DNA of 64,000 bases from Sinisalibacter lacisalsi (GTDB taxonomy: Bacteria > Pseudomonadota > Alphaproteobacteria > Rhodobacterales > Rhodobacteraceae): positions 166,941-230,940 of the forward strand of contig NZ_BMGI01000004.1 of assembly GCF_014640115.1 (NCBI RefSeq). The letters are read 5' to 3'. Positions 1 to 7,868 of this stretch are shown here, piece after piece; position 1 is the first letter of the stretch; every line of letters starts with the position of its first letter. The position numbers and the translations under genes were made by a program. The notes below the pieces were generated by a model that was given only the letters and a program-made list of their open reading frames with translations, had not been told where the DNA came from and did not search any database.

Positions 1-1
1 A

Positions 2-628
2 CCGGGCCTCTACGAACTGCGCTACATGCTGAACGAGGGGCGCCGGGTGATGGCGCGCGCGCCGATCGAGGTGACCGAGCCGGAAGTTACCGTCAGCGGC
101 CCGGAACAGGTGCGGGCGGGCGATGACGTGCCGGTGCAATGGACAGGCGCGGTGCACGAGCGTGACTATGTCACCATCGTTCCGGTCGGCAGCCCCGACA
201 ATGAAAGCGGCGGTTACAAGCGGGTTCAGAACGCCAGCGAGGCCGGTCTGACGGCGCCGGACGCGCCCGGCCTGTACGAGATCCGCTATGTTCTGAACGA
301 GGGCAAGCGGGTGCTCGCCCGCCACAGCCTGGAGGTGCTCGCGGAGGATGCCCAGCTTTCCACCGGCGCGCAGCTGGACGCGCCGGCGAGCGCCGCGGCG
401 GGCGCCACGATCGAAGTGTCGTGGGATGTCGACAGCAGCAGCGCCGATCAGCGCATCACCCTCGCCAGGGGCGATCAGCCGATCTTCACCTGGATCGAGG
501 CGCACAAGATCGAAGGCCCGCCGCCGCTGCGTCTGACGCTGCCCGAGGAGCCCGGCCAGTATGAGCTGCGTTTCCTCGACGTGATCGGGCAGGAGGTGCT
601 GAGCCGCGCGCCGATCGAGGTGAAGTAA
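2..628 (+). CDS. Ig-like repeat protein, C-terminal part (probable VWA-domain periplasmic protein)
   Basis: The reading frame is open from the window edge to a TAA stop, so only the C-terminal part is present. It holds repeated modules of roughly 95 residues. Each starts with a pattern like V-x-GPEQVRAGD, runs through an acidic middle and ends with APGLYEIRYVLNEGKRV followed by a short A-R-x-x-x-E-V strand. Such beta-sandwich repeats are found in tandem at the C-terminus of periplasmic VWA-domain proteins of Rhodobacteraceae, but the VWA domain would lie upstream of the window and is not seen. No catalytic motif is visible. A strong hairpin follows the stop. The repeat architecture is certain; the family name is inferred. 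Confidence 0.7.
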   Translation, partial: PGLYELRYMLNEGRRVMARAPIEVTEPEVTVSGPEQVRAGDDVPVQWTGAVHERDYVTIVPVGSPDNESGGYKRVQNASEAGLTAPDAPGLYEIRYVLNEGKRVLARHSLEVLAEDAQLSTGAQLDAPASAAAGATIEVSWDVDSSSADQRITLARGDQPIFTWIEAHKIEGPPPLRLTLPEEPGQYELRFLDVIGQEVLSRAPIEVK

Positions 629-656
629 CCACGGGTTCGGCCGAGCCGAAAGCAAG

Positions 657-690
657 GGCCCCCGCCGCGAGCGACATCGCGGCGGGGGCT
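657..690 (+). terminator. Hairpin terminator after the Ig-repeat gene
   Basis: A perfect 13-bp GC-rich stem (658-670 with 677-689) encloses a 6-nt loop. It begins 29 nt after the stop codon of the Ig-repeat gene. No T-run follows, so it may stop transcription weakly or protect the mRNA 3' end. Confidence 0.6.
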
Positions 691-761
691 GCCATCGCGG
701 CCCCTGTTGCCGGGCGGGACGGCGGCTACGCAAGACCCATCGCCGTGCCGCGGCACGGACC

Positions 762-822
762 CGCGCGCGATGACACCGGCTTCCTGCCAGCAGCGCGGGC
801 TTTTCGCGCGCGATGACACCGG
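762..822. repeat. 18-bp direct repeat pair in the 691-1077 gap
   Basis: The 18-mer CGCGCGCGATGACACCGG occurs at 762-779 and again at 805-822, and similar bases (CCTGC) follow both copies. The surrounding stretch 691-1077 has no convincing gene: the frames that stay open have poor composition and no clear ribosome binding site. I see nothing else in it. The repeat could be an operator pair for the gene starting at 1078, or just a local duplication. Confidence 0.5.
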
Positions 823-1077
823 TGCCTGCTCCATTCCCCACCACCAAAGCATCCGCGAAATGGCGGCCCCGCCATGCCGGCGGCACGATCGCGGTCACTG
901 GCCGTTTGGCTAGTCCATCAGGCTCAATGGTTTTGGGCCCCCGGCCCCGATACCCTGATTGCGTGGCCGATATCGCGTCCACGAGGTCCGGCAAGGTCGG
1001 CGGATCTTCACATCATGAGGCGGGTGGACGGACCTCCCCCAGAACACCCGTCGAGCTCCGAGATCGGGATTTCGAAA

Positions 1078-1914
1078 ATGCAGAAGGCTTTCGTTTCCAA
1101 GAGTAGAGCGCTGCGTGAGCGTGATCCGCAAGCCATGGCGAACCCGGACCGGGTGCCCCCCAGACAGCCCAATATCGCATTTGCCGCCCTCCTGTCGGGC
1201 TATCCCGTCGCGCTCATCGCGATCGTCGCGCTTGTCGTGGCGGGGCGCCCGCTGCCGGAGGTATTGCTGATCGCCGTCGGCCTGCAGATCCTTGTGTTCT
1301 GCGGCGTTCTCGCCTTGGGCACCTTGCGCGCGACCTCTCCTGGTCTTCCCCCGCGCACCACCGGGGATACCCCCGACACGCCGCCGGAAACGGCCGACAT
1401 CTGGCGCGTGTACCCGGGCCGGGGCGAGGGCGACGCCGCGTCTCGCATCGCCCTGATCTCGCCCGACATGGAGCAGAGCCGCAGTATCGCGACAGATCTC
1501 GCGGGCCTCGGGCGGGAGGTGCATCATACGACCGATCGCGACTCGATGTTCGCGAGCGTTCAGGCCCGGCCGGACGACTGGGGCCTGGTGATCTTCGATT
1601 TCGACGCCGCCCCCGACCTCGAAACCGGGGTAGACGACTTGCTCGACTTTCGCAGCGCTTGCCCCGACATGCCGGTGCTGCTTCTGTCCGGCGGATCGCT
1701 GCGCAGTGACTTTTCGTCCAACCGTCGGCCGATCGGCGACGCGACCCTGCGCAAGCCGGTGGTTCCGAGGCGTCTGATGGAAGGCATCGCGGCCGCCAGT
1801 CTGAATTCCGAAAGCTGCCGCCAAGGGGAAGGTGGCGGCGCGCAAGCGGCGGAGGCCGACATCCCCCAGGTGGCCAGCCGCGCGACGCCAAGTCAGCCCG
1901 GTTTTTCCGGCTGA
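1078..1914 (+). CDS. Membrane-anchored receiver-like (REC-fold) protein
   Basis: A 278-residue protein. After a basic N-terminus, two hydrophobic segments (about residues 24-46 and 50-75, including VALIAIVALVVAGRPL) form a hairpin membrane anchor. A 120-residue cytoplasmic domain follows that reads like a response-regulator receiver: strand RIALISPDMEQSR, a phospho-acceptor region VIFDFDAAPD, strand PVLLLSGGS and a late LRKPVVPRRLMEG with the conserved Lys. The DNA-binding output domain is missing. ATG 1078 is chosen because coding quality starts there; ATG 1135 is an alternative. The C-terminal 40 residues are low complexity. It may be a degenerate receiver acting as a protein-interaction module; no sensor kinase is adjacent. 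Confidence 0.65.
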   Translation: MQKAFVSKSRALRERDPQAMANPDRVPPRQPNIAFAALLSGYPVALIAIVALVVAGRPLPEVLLIAVGLQILVFCGVLALGTLRATSPGLPPRTTGDTPDTPPETADIWRVYPGRGEGDAASRIALISPDMEQSRSIATDLAGLGREVHHTTDRDSMFASVQARPDDWGLVIFDFDAAPDLETGVDDLLDFRSACPDMPVLLLSGGSLRSDFSSNRRPIGDATLRKPVVPRRLMEGIAAASLNSESCRQGEGGGAQAAEADIPQVASRATPSQPGFSG

Positions 1915-2047
1915 AGGCCTGTTTCAAGCGGTTCGGGTGATCATTCGGCGGGCGTTTCGCCGGCCGACCGGGGCGTTGCGGAAAGCTGCGCGAAAAACAC
2001 CCCGCAGCATCACTCGCGCTGGGGTTCAGGCCGTTTCCGGCGCCCGA

Positions 2048-3244
2048 TCAGGCCAGCCAGTTGAGGTATCCCGCCACGGCGCCGTTGCGCGGATCGGCTT
2101 CGTCGATCTGGGCAAGGGCGGGGCCATCGGCGAGCACGGCGGCGAGGCTTTGCGCGACGGTTTCGGCCTGGCCGGGCAGGAGGTTGCAGGGGTCGAGCTG
2201 GAAATAGCCAAGCTCCACCTCGATGTCGCGCACGATCACCGCCGGGTCGAGCCTGGCGAGCCCCGCAGCGAAGCGGGCCGCACTGGCGCCGGCGGCGCGT
2301 TCATCGACGTTCACCTGCAGCCGGTCGAGCGGGTTGCCGGTCGGGTCGGCGACGATCTCGGCGCGAATGCCGGCAAGGCCCTGCAAGGCATCGAGCCACA
2401 GGTCGAGCGCGGCGCGTTCGCGGGCGCGGATCGCCGCGGCATCGCGCGCCATCCAGCTTTCCATCGCCGCCATCACGCCGGCGATACCTTCCTTGCCGAC
2501 CTTCATGCCACGACCGATGCCGATGTTCTGCAGGTAGGCCGCGCGCACGAGGTCGCGCCGGCCCGCGATGATTCCGGAGGTCGGGCCGCCAAGGAACTTG
2601 TGGCCGGAATAGATCACCAGATCGGCGCCCTGGCCAAGGAACCCGGTGAGATCGTATTCGGAGGCGGCGTCGACGATCACCGGAACGCCGTGGGCATGGG
2701 CGATCTCGGCGAACCGGGCGAGCGGGATCTGGCCATAATGCACCACCTGGTGCGACACCACGTAGAAGGCGGCGGCCACGGTTTCGTCAAGCGCGGCCTC
2801 GAGCTGGTAGTCGGCCGCGAGCGTCGCGGTGCCGACCGGGCGAACATCGGCGCCGGTGAGGCGGATCGCCGTCTCGACCGGGGCGCCGTAGGAGCACAGG
2901 TGCCCGGCCTGCACCACCACCGAATTGCGGGGGCCCGGATCGCGGGGCAGGGCCTCGACCCGCCCGGGTGCGAGGCCGGTCATGCATCCGGCGACGGCGA
3001 GCGAAATCCCGGCGCTGGCCGAGGCGGTGATGCAGCCCGCCTCCGCCCCGGTGAGCCGAGCGATCACCCGGCTGGCCTCGGTTTGCAGATCGTGCATGTC
3101 GACGAAATGCGCCATGGCCTCCGAGGTGGCCGCGCGCACCGAGGGCGCCGAGACCGAGGCGCCAAGCGAGGTCATCGTGCCGCTCACGTTTATGATCCGG
3201 CGCAATTCCTGCGCGTCATGCCAAGCCCAAGGGTTCGTTTTCAT
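2048..3244 (-). CDS. SelA-like PLP-dependent lyase/aminotransferase-fold enzyme
   Basis: A 398-residue fold-type I PLP enzyme of the SelA/DgaE-like group. The motif YSGHKFLGGPTSG carries the expected PLP-binding lysine near residue 215, and VPVIVDAASEYD supplies the aspartate that contacts the pyridine nitrogen. The N-terminus INVSGTMTSLGAS is typical of this group, whose characterised members include selenocysteine synthase and D-glucosaminate-6-phosphate ammonia-lyase. ATG 3244 is preceded by GGGAGGGAAA. The gene is divergent from an amino-acid ABC transporter, and RidA and IclR genes complete the cluster. This suggests beta-elimination of an amino group from an imported amino or hydroxyamino acid, with RidA clearing enamine by-products. 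The substrate cannot be read from sequence. Confidence 0.75.
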   Translation of the reverse strand: MKTNPWAWHDAQELRRIINVSGTMTSLGASVSAPSVRAATSEAMAHFVDMHDLQTEASRVIARLTGAEAGCITASASAGISLAVAGCMTGLAPGRVEALPRDPGPRNSVVVQAGHLCSYGAPVETAIRLTGADVRPVGTATLAADYQLEAALDETVAAAFYVVSHQVVHYGQIPLARFAEIAHAHGVPVIVDAASEYDLTGFLGQGADLVIYSGHKFLGGPTSGIIAGRRDLVRAAYLQNIGIGRGMKVGKEGIAGVMAAMESWMARDAAAIRARERAALDLWLDALQGLAGIRAEIVADPTGNPLDRLQVNVDERAAGASAARFAAGLARLDPAVIVRDIEVELGYFQLDPCNLLPGQAETVAQSLAAVLADGPALAQIDEADPRNGAVAGYLNWLA

Positions 3245-3403
3245 GTCATTTCCCTCCCCCCGTGTTGGGGCCAAGCCCGAGTGTTAGGGCATCATCGCGC
3301 GCTGGTCCATCGGGGCGCGCGTTCGGGCGCGGATGGGCGGCTTGCCGGTTCATGCCGCTCGGCAGGCCGATGCCGTCGTCCTGGCGGCCGTCTCGGAGTT
3401 TTC

Positions 3404-3432
3404 TTGACACAAGGAAACCGGGCCGCTTAGGT
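3404..3432 (+). promoter_or_regulatory. Candidate promoter of the amino-acid ABC operon
   Basis: A perfect -35 TTGACA (3404-3409) is followed by a 17-nt spacer and a weak -10 TTAGGT (3427-3432). The operator dyad begins 7 nt further on, as expected for repression. Confidence 0.5.
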
Positions 3433-3438
3433 GGAATA

Positions 3439-3468
3439 CACTAAACCGGACATAATTCCGGTATAGTG
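3439..3468. promoter_or_regulatory. Long dyad operator, probably for the IclR regulator
   Basis: Two 12-nt arms, CACTAAACCGGA (3439-3450) and TCCGGTATAGTG (3457-3468), are inverted with a single mismatch around a 6-bp centre. GTGGAATA is also directly repeated at 3431-3438 and 3466-3473. The site lies between the candidate -10 and the substrate-binding protein gene. IclR-family proteins bind palindromes of this kind, and one is encoded at the end of this operon. Confidence 0.7.
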
Positions 3469-3525
3469 GAATAATAATCAACCCGCCGCGGGGGCGCCTG
3501 CGGCACCCAACAGCGGAGAGAAAGC

Positions 3526-4359
3526 ATGAATATGAAATTGGTTCTTGCGACGACATTCGCGGCCCTGATGGCCGCGCCGGCCGTGGCGCAGGATGGCGAC
3601 AAGCTCAAAGAGGTGCTCGATCGCGGTTATCTGATCCTCGGCAGCGGCTCGACCAACCCGCCTTGGCACTTCATGGACGGTGACAACCAGCTCACCGGCT
3701 TCGACATCGACATGGGCCGCCTCGTGGCCAAGGCGCTGTTCGGCGACCCGGACAAGATCGAGTATGTCCAGCAGTCGGGTGACGCCCGGATCCCGAACCT
3801 CGCGACCGGCAAGGTCGATCTGACCTGCCAGTTCATGACCGTGACCGCCGAGCGCGCGCAACAGGTCGAGTTCACCATTCCCTACTACCGCGAAGGCGTT
3901 GGCCTGCTGCTCATGGAAGGTGGCGACTATGCCGATTACGAGGCCCTGAAGGCCGGCGGCTCGGATGTGACCGTTGCCGTGCTGCAGAACGTCTATGCCG
4001 AGGAAATGGTGCACACCGCGCTGCCCGAGGCGACCGTCGACCAATATGACAGCGTCGACCTGATGTACCAGGCGCTCAACTCGGGCCGGGCCGAAGCCGC
4101 GGCGACCGACCAGTCGGCGCTGCGTTGGTTCATGGTGCAGAACCCGGGGCGCTACCTCGATGCCGGCTATGGCTGGAACCCGCAGACCTATGCCTGCGCG
4201 GTGCAGCCGGGCGATCAGCGCTGGCTCAACTTCGTCAACACGGTTCTGCACGAGGGCATGACCGGCGTCGAGTTCCCGTTCTATTCGGCGAGCTTCGAGA
4301 AGTGGTTCGGCACCGAGCTGGAATCGCCGCAGATCGGCTTCCCGGTCGAATACAAGTAA
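3526..4359 (+). CDS. ABC transporter substrate-binding protein, family 3 (polar amino-acid type)
   Basis: A 277-residue periplasmic binding protein. Residues 1-22 are a Sec signal peptide with an APAVA|Q cleavage site. The mature part has the type-2 periplasmic binding fold of amino-acid receptors: ILGSGSTNPPWHFMD near the N-terminus, GFDIDMGRLVAKAL, and a hinge region TVTAERAQQVEFTIPYY. The ATG is preceded by AGCGGAGAGAAAG. It is the first gene of an operon with two permeases, an ATPase, RidA and IclR. Two-permease HisM/HisQ-type systems of this family take up amino acids or opine-like compounds. Ligand unknown. Confidence 0.9.
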   Translation: MNMKLVLATTFAALMAAPAVAQDGDKLKEVLDRGYLILGSGSTNPPWHFMDGDNQLTGFDIDMGRLVAKALFGDPDKIEYVQQSGDARIPNLATGKVDLTCQFMTVTAERAQQVEFTIPYYREGVGLLLMEGGDYADYEALKAGGSDVTVAVLQNVYAEEMVHTALPEATVDQYDSVDLMYQALNSGRAEAAATDQSALRWFMVQNPGRYLDAGYGWNPQTYACAVQPGDQRWLNFVNTVLHEGMTGVEFPFYSASFEKWFGTELESPQIGFPVEYK

Positions 4360-4386
4360 CCTCCAGGGCATCCGGGACGCACCGTT

Positions 4387-5049
4387 TTGGACTATGATTT
4401 CAATTTCGCCGTCGTCTGGCGCAACTGGGACCTCCTCGCCCAAGGGCTGGGGCTCGGGCTCTCGCTTGCCGTCTTGTCGATCGCGATCGGAACCGGAATC
4501 GGCCTGATCGCGGCGTTCGGGATGCTCTCGAAACTTCGGCCAGTGCGTTGGATCGCGCTGGCCTACGTATCGGCCATTCGCAACACGCCGATCCTCGTGC
4601 TCATCCTTTTCACCTACTTCGCCCTGCCGCAGATGGGCGTGCGGCTGGAGAAGATCCCCTCTTTCATCTTCACGCTTTCGATCTACGCGGGGGCCTATCT
4701 TGCCGAGGTGTTCCGTGGCGGGCTCGTTGCCTTGCCATTGGGGCTGCGCGAGGCCGGGCTGGCGATCGGGCTGACCGAGTTCCGCACCAAGATCTACATC
4801 ATCATCCCGGTGATGATGCGCAACGTGCTGCCGTCGCTGTCGAACAACTTCATCTCGCTGTTCAAGGACACGTCGCTCGCGGCCGTGATCGCTGTGCCCG
4901 AACTGACCTATTATGCCCGAAAAATCAACGTCGAAAGCTTTCGCGTGATCGAAACCTGGATGGTCGCCTCGCTGATCTACGTGGCCGCCTGTTACATCAT
5001 CGCCAGCCTTCTGCGCCGGCTCGAAGCCCGGCTCGCGATCCCGCGCTGA
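4387..5049 (+). CDS. Amino-acid ABC transporter permease (HisM/HisQ family), first
   Basis: A 220-residue inner-membrane permease with about five transmembrane helices. The EAA loop lies around residues 120-150 (GLREAGLAIGLTEFRTK). The start appears to be TTG 4387 (TTG-GAC-TAT-GAT), because no in-frame ATG occurs until after the first membrane helix and the N-terminus MDYDFNFAVVWRNWDLLAQG is normal for the family. It lies 27 nt after the binding protein gene and 11 nt before the second permease, with which it should form a heterodimer. Confidence 0.88.
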   Translation: MDYDFNFAVVWRNWDLLAQGLGLGLSLAVLSIAIGTGIGLIAAFGMLSKLRPVRWIALAYVSAIRNTPILVLILFTYFALPQMGVRLEKIPSFIFTLSIYAGAYLAEVFRGGLVALPLGLREAGLAIGLTEFRTKIYIIIPVMMRNVLPSLSNNFISLFKDTSLAAVIAVPELTYYARKINVESFRVIETWMVASLIYVAACYIIASLLRRLEARLAIPR

Positions 5050-5060
5050 AAGGACATCGC

Positions 5061-5723
5061 ATGAATTTTACCCTGTTTTTCGCCGATCTCTGGACCGCGC
5101 GCATGAACCTTCTGAACGGGCTTGGACAGACGGTCCTCATTTCCGTGGGTTCGGTGTTTCTCGGCACGCTGCTGGGCGTAGCCGTCGGCCTTGCCCTGAC
5201 CTACGGCCACTGGCTGCTGCGCTTCGTCGTCCGCATCTACACCGACTTCCTGCGCGGCACGCCGGTTTTTGTGCTGATCCTGGCCTGCTTCTACATCCTT
5301 TCGGTGGTCGGCATAGATCTGAGCGCCTTCGAGGCGGGCGTTCTCGCGCTCACCCTGTTCTGTTCCTCGCATGTGGGCGAAATCGTGCGCGGTGCCCTTA
5401 GCGCGATCTCCAAGGGGCAGACGGAAGCGGCGAAATCCATCGGCCTGACCTTCCGGCAGTCATTCGTCTACGTCCTGATGCCCCAGGCGCTTCGCCAGAT
5501 CCTGCCGACCTGGGTCAATACCGCGACCGAGATCGTGAAGGCCTCGACGCTGCTGTCGATCATAGGCGTCGTCGAGTTCCTGCTCGCCACGCAGCAGGTG
5601 ATCTCGCGCACCTACCTGAGCCTTGAGTTCTACCTCTTCGCGGGGGTTGTCTACTTCCTGGTCAATTTCGCGATCGAACAGGCGGGGCGCTTCGTCGAAC
5701 GGCGCATCGCCATCCCCAATTGA
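5061..5723 (+). CDS. Amino-acid ABC transporter permease (HisM/HisQ family), second
   Basis: A 220-residue membrane permease homologous to the preceding one, with the EAA-type loop [17 protein letters not shown] and several hydrophobic helices. ATG 5061 is preceded by GAAAGGACATCGC, a good ribosome binding site. The frame stays open far upstream, but that part is an overlap with the first permease read in another frame. It pairs with the first permease and the ATPase at 5731. Confidence 0.88.
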   Translation: MNFTLFFADLWTARMNLLNGLGQTVLISVGSVFLGTLLGVAVGLALTYGHWLLRFVVRIYTDFLRGTPVFVLILACFYILSVVGIDLSAFEAGVLALTLFCSSHVGEIVRGALSAISKGQTEAAKSIGLTFRQSFVYVLMPQALRQILPTWVNTATEIVKASTLLSIIGVVEFLLATQQVISRTYLSLEFYLFAGVVYFLVNFAIEQAGRFVERRIAIPN

Positions 5724-5730
5724 GGTAGAC

Positions 5731-6495
5731 ATGACACAGGTTCTGAAAATCACCGACCTGCACAAGCGCTTCGGCGATCTCGAGGTGCTGAAGGGGATCG
5801 ACCTGACGATGCAGAAGGGTGACGTGGTTTCGCTCATCGGCTCGTCGGGGTCGGGCAAGACCACGGTGCTGCGCTGCATCAACCTGCTCGAGGATTTCGA
5901 GCGCGGTACGGTCGAGATCGCGGGCGAGGCCATCGGATACCGCCACGACGGCCGCAAGCGCCGCCGGCTGCCCGAACGACAGATCGCACGCCAGCGGGCG
6001 ATGACGGGCATGACGTTCCAGCAATTCAACCTGTTCCCGCACATGACCGCCTTGGGCAACGTCATGCTCGGCCTTCTGAAAACCCAGAAGAAGCCGAAGG
6101 AGGAGGCGCGTTCGATCGCCGAGAGCTGGCTCGAGCGGGTCGGCATGGCCTCGCGCAAGGATCATTACCCCGGCCAGCTTTCGGGCGGTCAGCAACAACG
6201 CGTGGCGATCGCCCGGGCCATCGCGATGAACCCGCAACTCATGCTCTTCGACGAAGTGACCTCGGCGCTCGATCCCGAACTGGTCACCGAAGTGCTGGCC
6301 GTTGTGCGCGATCTCGCGGCAGACGGGATGACGATGTTGATCGTGACCCACGAGATGCGGTTCGCCCGCGATGTCTCGAGCCGGGTCGTGTTCATGCACG
6401 AAGGGCGCATCCATGAGGAAGGCCCGCCCGACGAACTTTTCGGCGCCCCAAAAACCGAGCGTTTGCAGGGCTTTCTCGCGAGATCGGAATTCTGA
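5731..6495 (+). CDS. Amino-acid ABC transporter ATP-binding protein
   Basis: A 254-residue ABC ATPase of the GlnQ/HisP type. Walker A is GSSGSGKTT (about residues 36-44), the Q-loop is [12 protein letters not shown], the signature is LSGGQQQR, Walker B is [14 protein letters not shown] and the H-loop is IVTHEMRF. There is a 15-residue basic insertion ([14 protein letters not shown]) between Walker A and the Q-loop, as in some histidine-type transporters. The Walker B glutamate is followed by V rather than the usual P (DEVTSALD), a common natural variant. It starts 7 nt after the second permease and is followed at 15 nt by RidA. Confidence 0.92.
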   Translation: MTQVLKITDLHKRFGDLEVLKGIDLTMQKGDVVSLIGSSGSGKTTVLRCINLLEDFERGTVEIAGEAIGYRHDGRKRRRLPERQIARQRAMTGMTFQQFNLFPHMTALGNVMLGLLKTQKKPKEEARSIAESWLERVGMASRKDHYPGQLSGGQQQRVAIARAIAMNPQLMLFDEVTSALDPELVTEVLAVVRDLAADGMTMLIVTHEMRFARDVSSRVVFMHEGRIHEEGPPDELFGAPKTERLQGFLARSEF

Positions 6496-6510
6496 AAGAG
6501 GAGACGACCA

Positions 6511-6897
6511 ATGACAATCAAGAGGCACGGCGTCGGTGAAGGCAAGGGCAGCAGCGGCAGATCCTTGCCCTTCGCCAAGGCGACGGAAGCGGACGGCTGG
6601 CTGTACGTGTCGGGGCAAACCCCGATGCGGGACGGCGAAGTGGCGGGCGTGGGCATCGTCGAGCAGGCGCATATCGCGATCCAGAACATGCTCAAGATCG
6701 TCGAGGACGCCGGCTATGGGGTTGAAGACATCATGCGCGTCGGCGTCTGGCTCGACGATCCCCGCGATTTCTGGAGCTTCAACGGCGTTTTCGAAACATA
6801 TTTCGGCGAAAACCCTCCCGCGCGCGCTTGCGTCCAGTCTTCGCTGGTGGTGGACTGCAAGGTAGAAGTCGACTGTATCGCGTATCGCAAGGCCTGA
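6511..6897 (+). CDS. RidA family protein (enamine/imine deaminase or related), copy 1
   Basis: A 128-residue RidA/YjgF/UK114 protein; such proteins form trimers and hydrolyse reactive enamine/imine products of PLP enzymes. It keeps the arginine in PPARACVQSS that binds the substrate carboxylate and the glutamate in KVEVDCIAY, so it is plausibly active. It sits last in the transport block and likely services the SelA-like PLP enzyme encoded divergently at 2048-3244. Another RidA paralogue is encoded at 9955-10356 near the second transporter. A ribosome binding site (GAAAGAGGAGACG) precedes the start. Confidence 0.88.
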   Translation: MTIKRHGVGEGKGSSGRSLPFAKATEADGWLYVSGQTPMRDGEVAGVGIVEQAHIAIQNMLKIVEDAGYGVEDIMRVGVWLDDPRDFWSFNGVFETYFGENPPARACVQSSLVVDCKVEVDCIAYRKA

Positions 6898-6943
6898 TCC
6901 GGAATCGGCCCAACACCAAATCGGCCGTGGCAAGGAACGCAAG

Positions 6944-7705
6944 ATGAAGGACGGGCATGAACGCAAGAGAGCGCGCGGCATTGATCGCGCGTTCGACATT
7001 CTTGATCACCTGAGGGCGGTCAAGAGCCCGCAACGCCCCGCCGATATCGCCCAGGCCCTCGGCGCGCCGCGCTCCACGATCTACGATCTGGTCAACACGC
7101 TTCTGGATCACGGCATGCTGGAAGAGGCCGACGGAAAAGGTGCCGTCTTTCTCGGCCGCAGGCTGTATTTTCTCGGCCTCGCTTACGACGAGCACTTCGA
7201 CCTCACCCATAAGGTCGAGAGCGTGATGCAAGAGATCACCGAGCGCAGCTCGGAAACCACGCAGTTCTGCATGCTCGATGGCGACAAGTATACCGTGGCG
7301 CTCCAGGTTGAAGGCAACAGGCCGTTCCGCATCAGCGGCGATATCGGCGACCGCACACCCATTCCCTGGACCGCGTCGGGCCGGCTGCTGCTGGGCGGGA
7401 TGAGCGACGAAGAGATCCTGTCGCTGATCCCGCCGGAGGATTTCACCCTTCCGGGCGGCGACCGGCTCGACGTGGCCCGCTACCTCGCCGAAATCCGCAA
7501 GGCCCATGCCGCCGGATTCTTTTCCTTCGACAGCATCGTCGACACCTTCACACATTGTTTCGCCGCGCCGGTGCGCGATCGCGCCGGCAGATGCGTCGGC
7601 ACCATCTGCATCGTGGCGCCGAAGGACGACGCGGTCACGCATTACGAGACCTACCGAGCGATGCTGATCGAGGCGAGCGAGAGCCTGTCGCAAACCATGC
7701 CCTGA
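6944..7705 (+). CDS. IclR family transcriptional regulator
   Basis: A 253-residue regulator. An N-terminal winged helix-turn-helix (about residues 10-70; RGIDRAFDILDHLRAVKSPQ, then PADIAQALGAPRSTIYDLVN) is followed by an IclR effector-binding domain (about 80-250) with FSFDSIVDTFTHCFAAPVRD near the ligand pocket. It is the last gene of the amino-acid transport operon, 46 nt after RidA. Genes of this family are usually autoregulated and control neighbouring catabolic genes; the dyad at 3439-3468 is the best candidate site. Confidence 0.9.
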   Translation: MKDGHERKRARGIDRAFDILDHLRAVKSPQRPADIAQALGAPRSTIYDLVNTLLDHGMLEEADGKGAVFLGRRLYFLGLAYDEHFDLTHKVESVMQEITERSSETTQFCMLDGDKYTVALQVEGNRPFRISGDIGDRTPIPWTASGRLLLGGMSDEEILSLIPPEDFTLPGGDRLDVARYLAEIRKAHAAGFFSFDSIVDTFTHCFAAPVRDRAGRCVGTICIVAPKDDAVTHYETYRAMLIEASESLSQTMP

Positions 7706-7868
7706 CGTTTCGTCCCGGCGTCGGCGGGTCGCCTTCCGTCCGCCCGTGCCACGAAAAACTTGAACGCCCGGCGAAATCCGACGATCCTCGCACCCACAGA
7801 CAGGCCAGACGGCAAGTGTTGGCCGGGATCGCCGATCATCGGCGGGGCGGAAATTCCGGAAGGGCACC

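Noticed and set aside
813-1106. 97-codon frame in the gap after the Ig-repeat gene
   Set aside because: Arg/Pro/Ser-rich, no ribosome binding site, no domain, and it overlaps the better-supported start at 1078.
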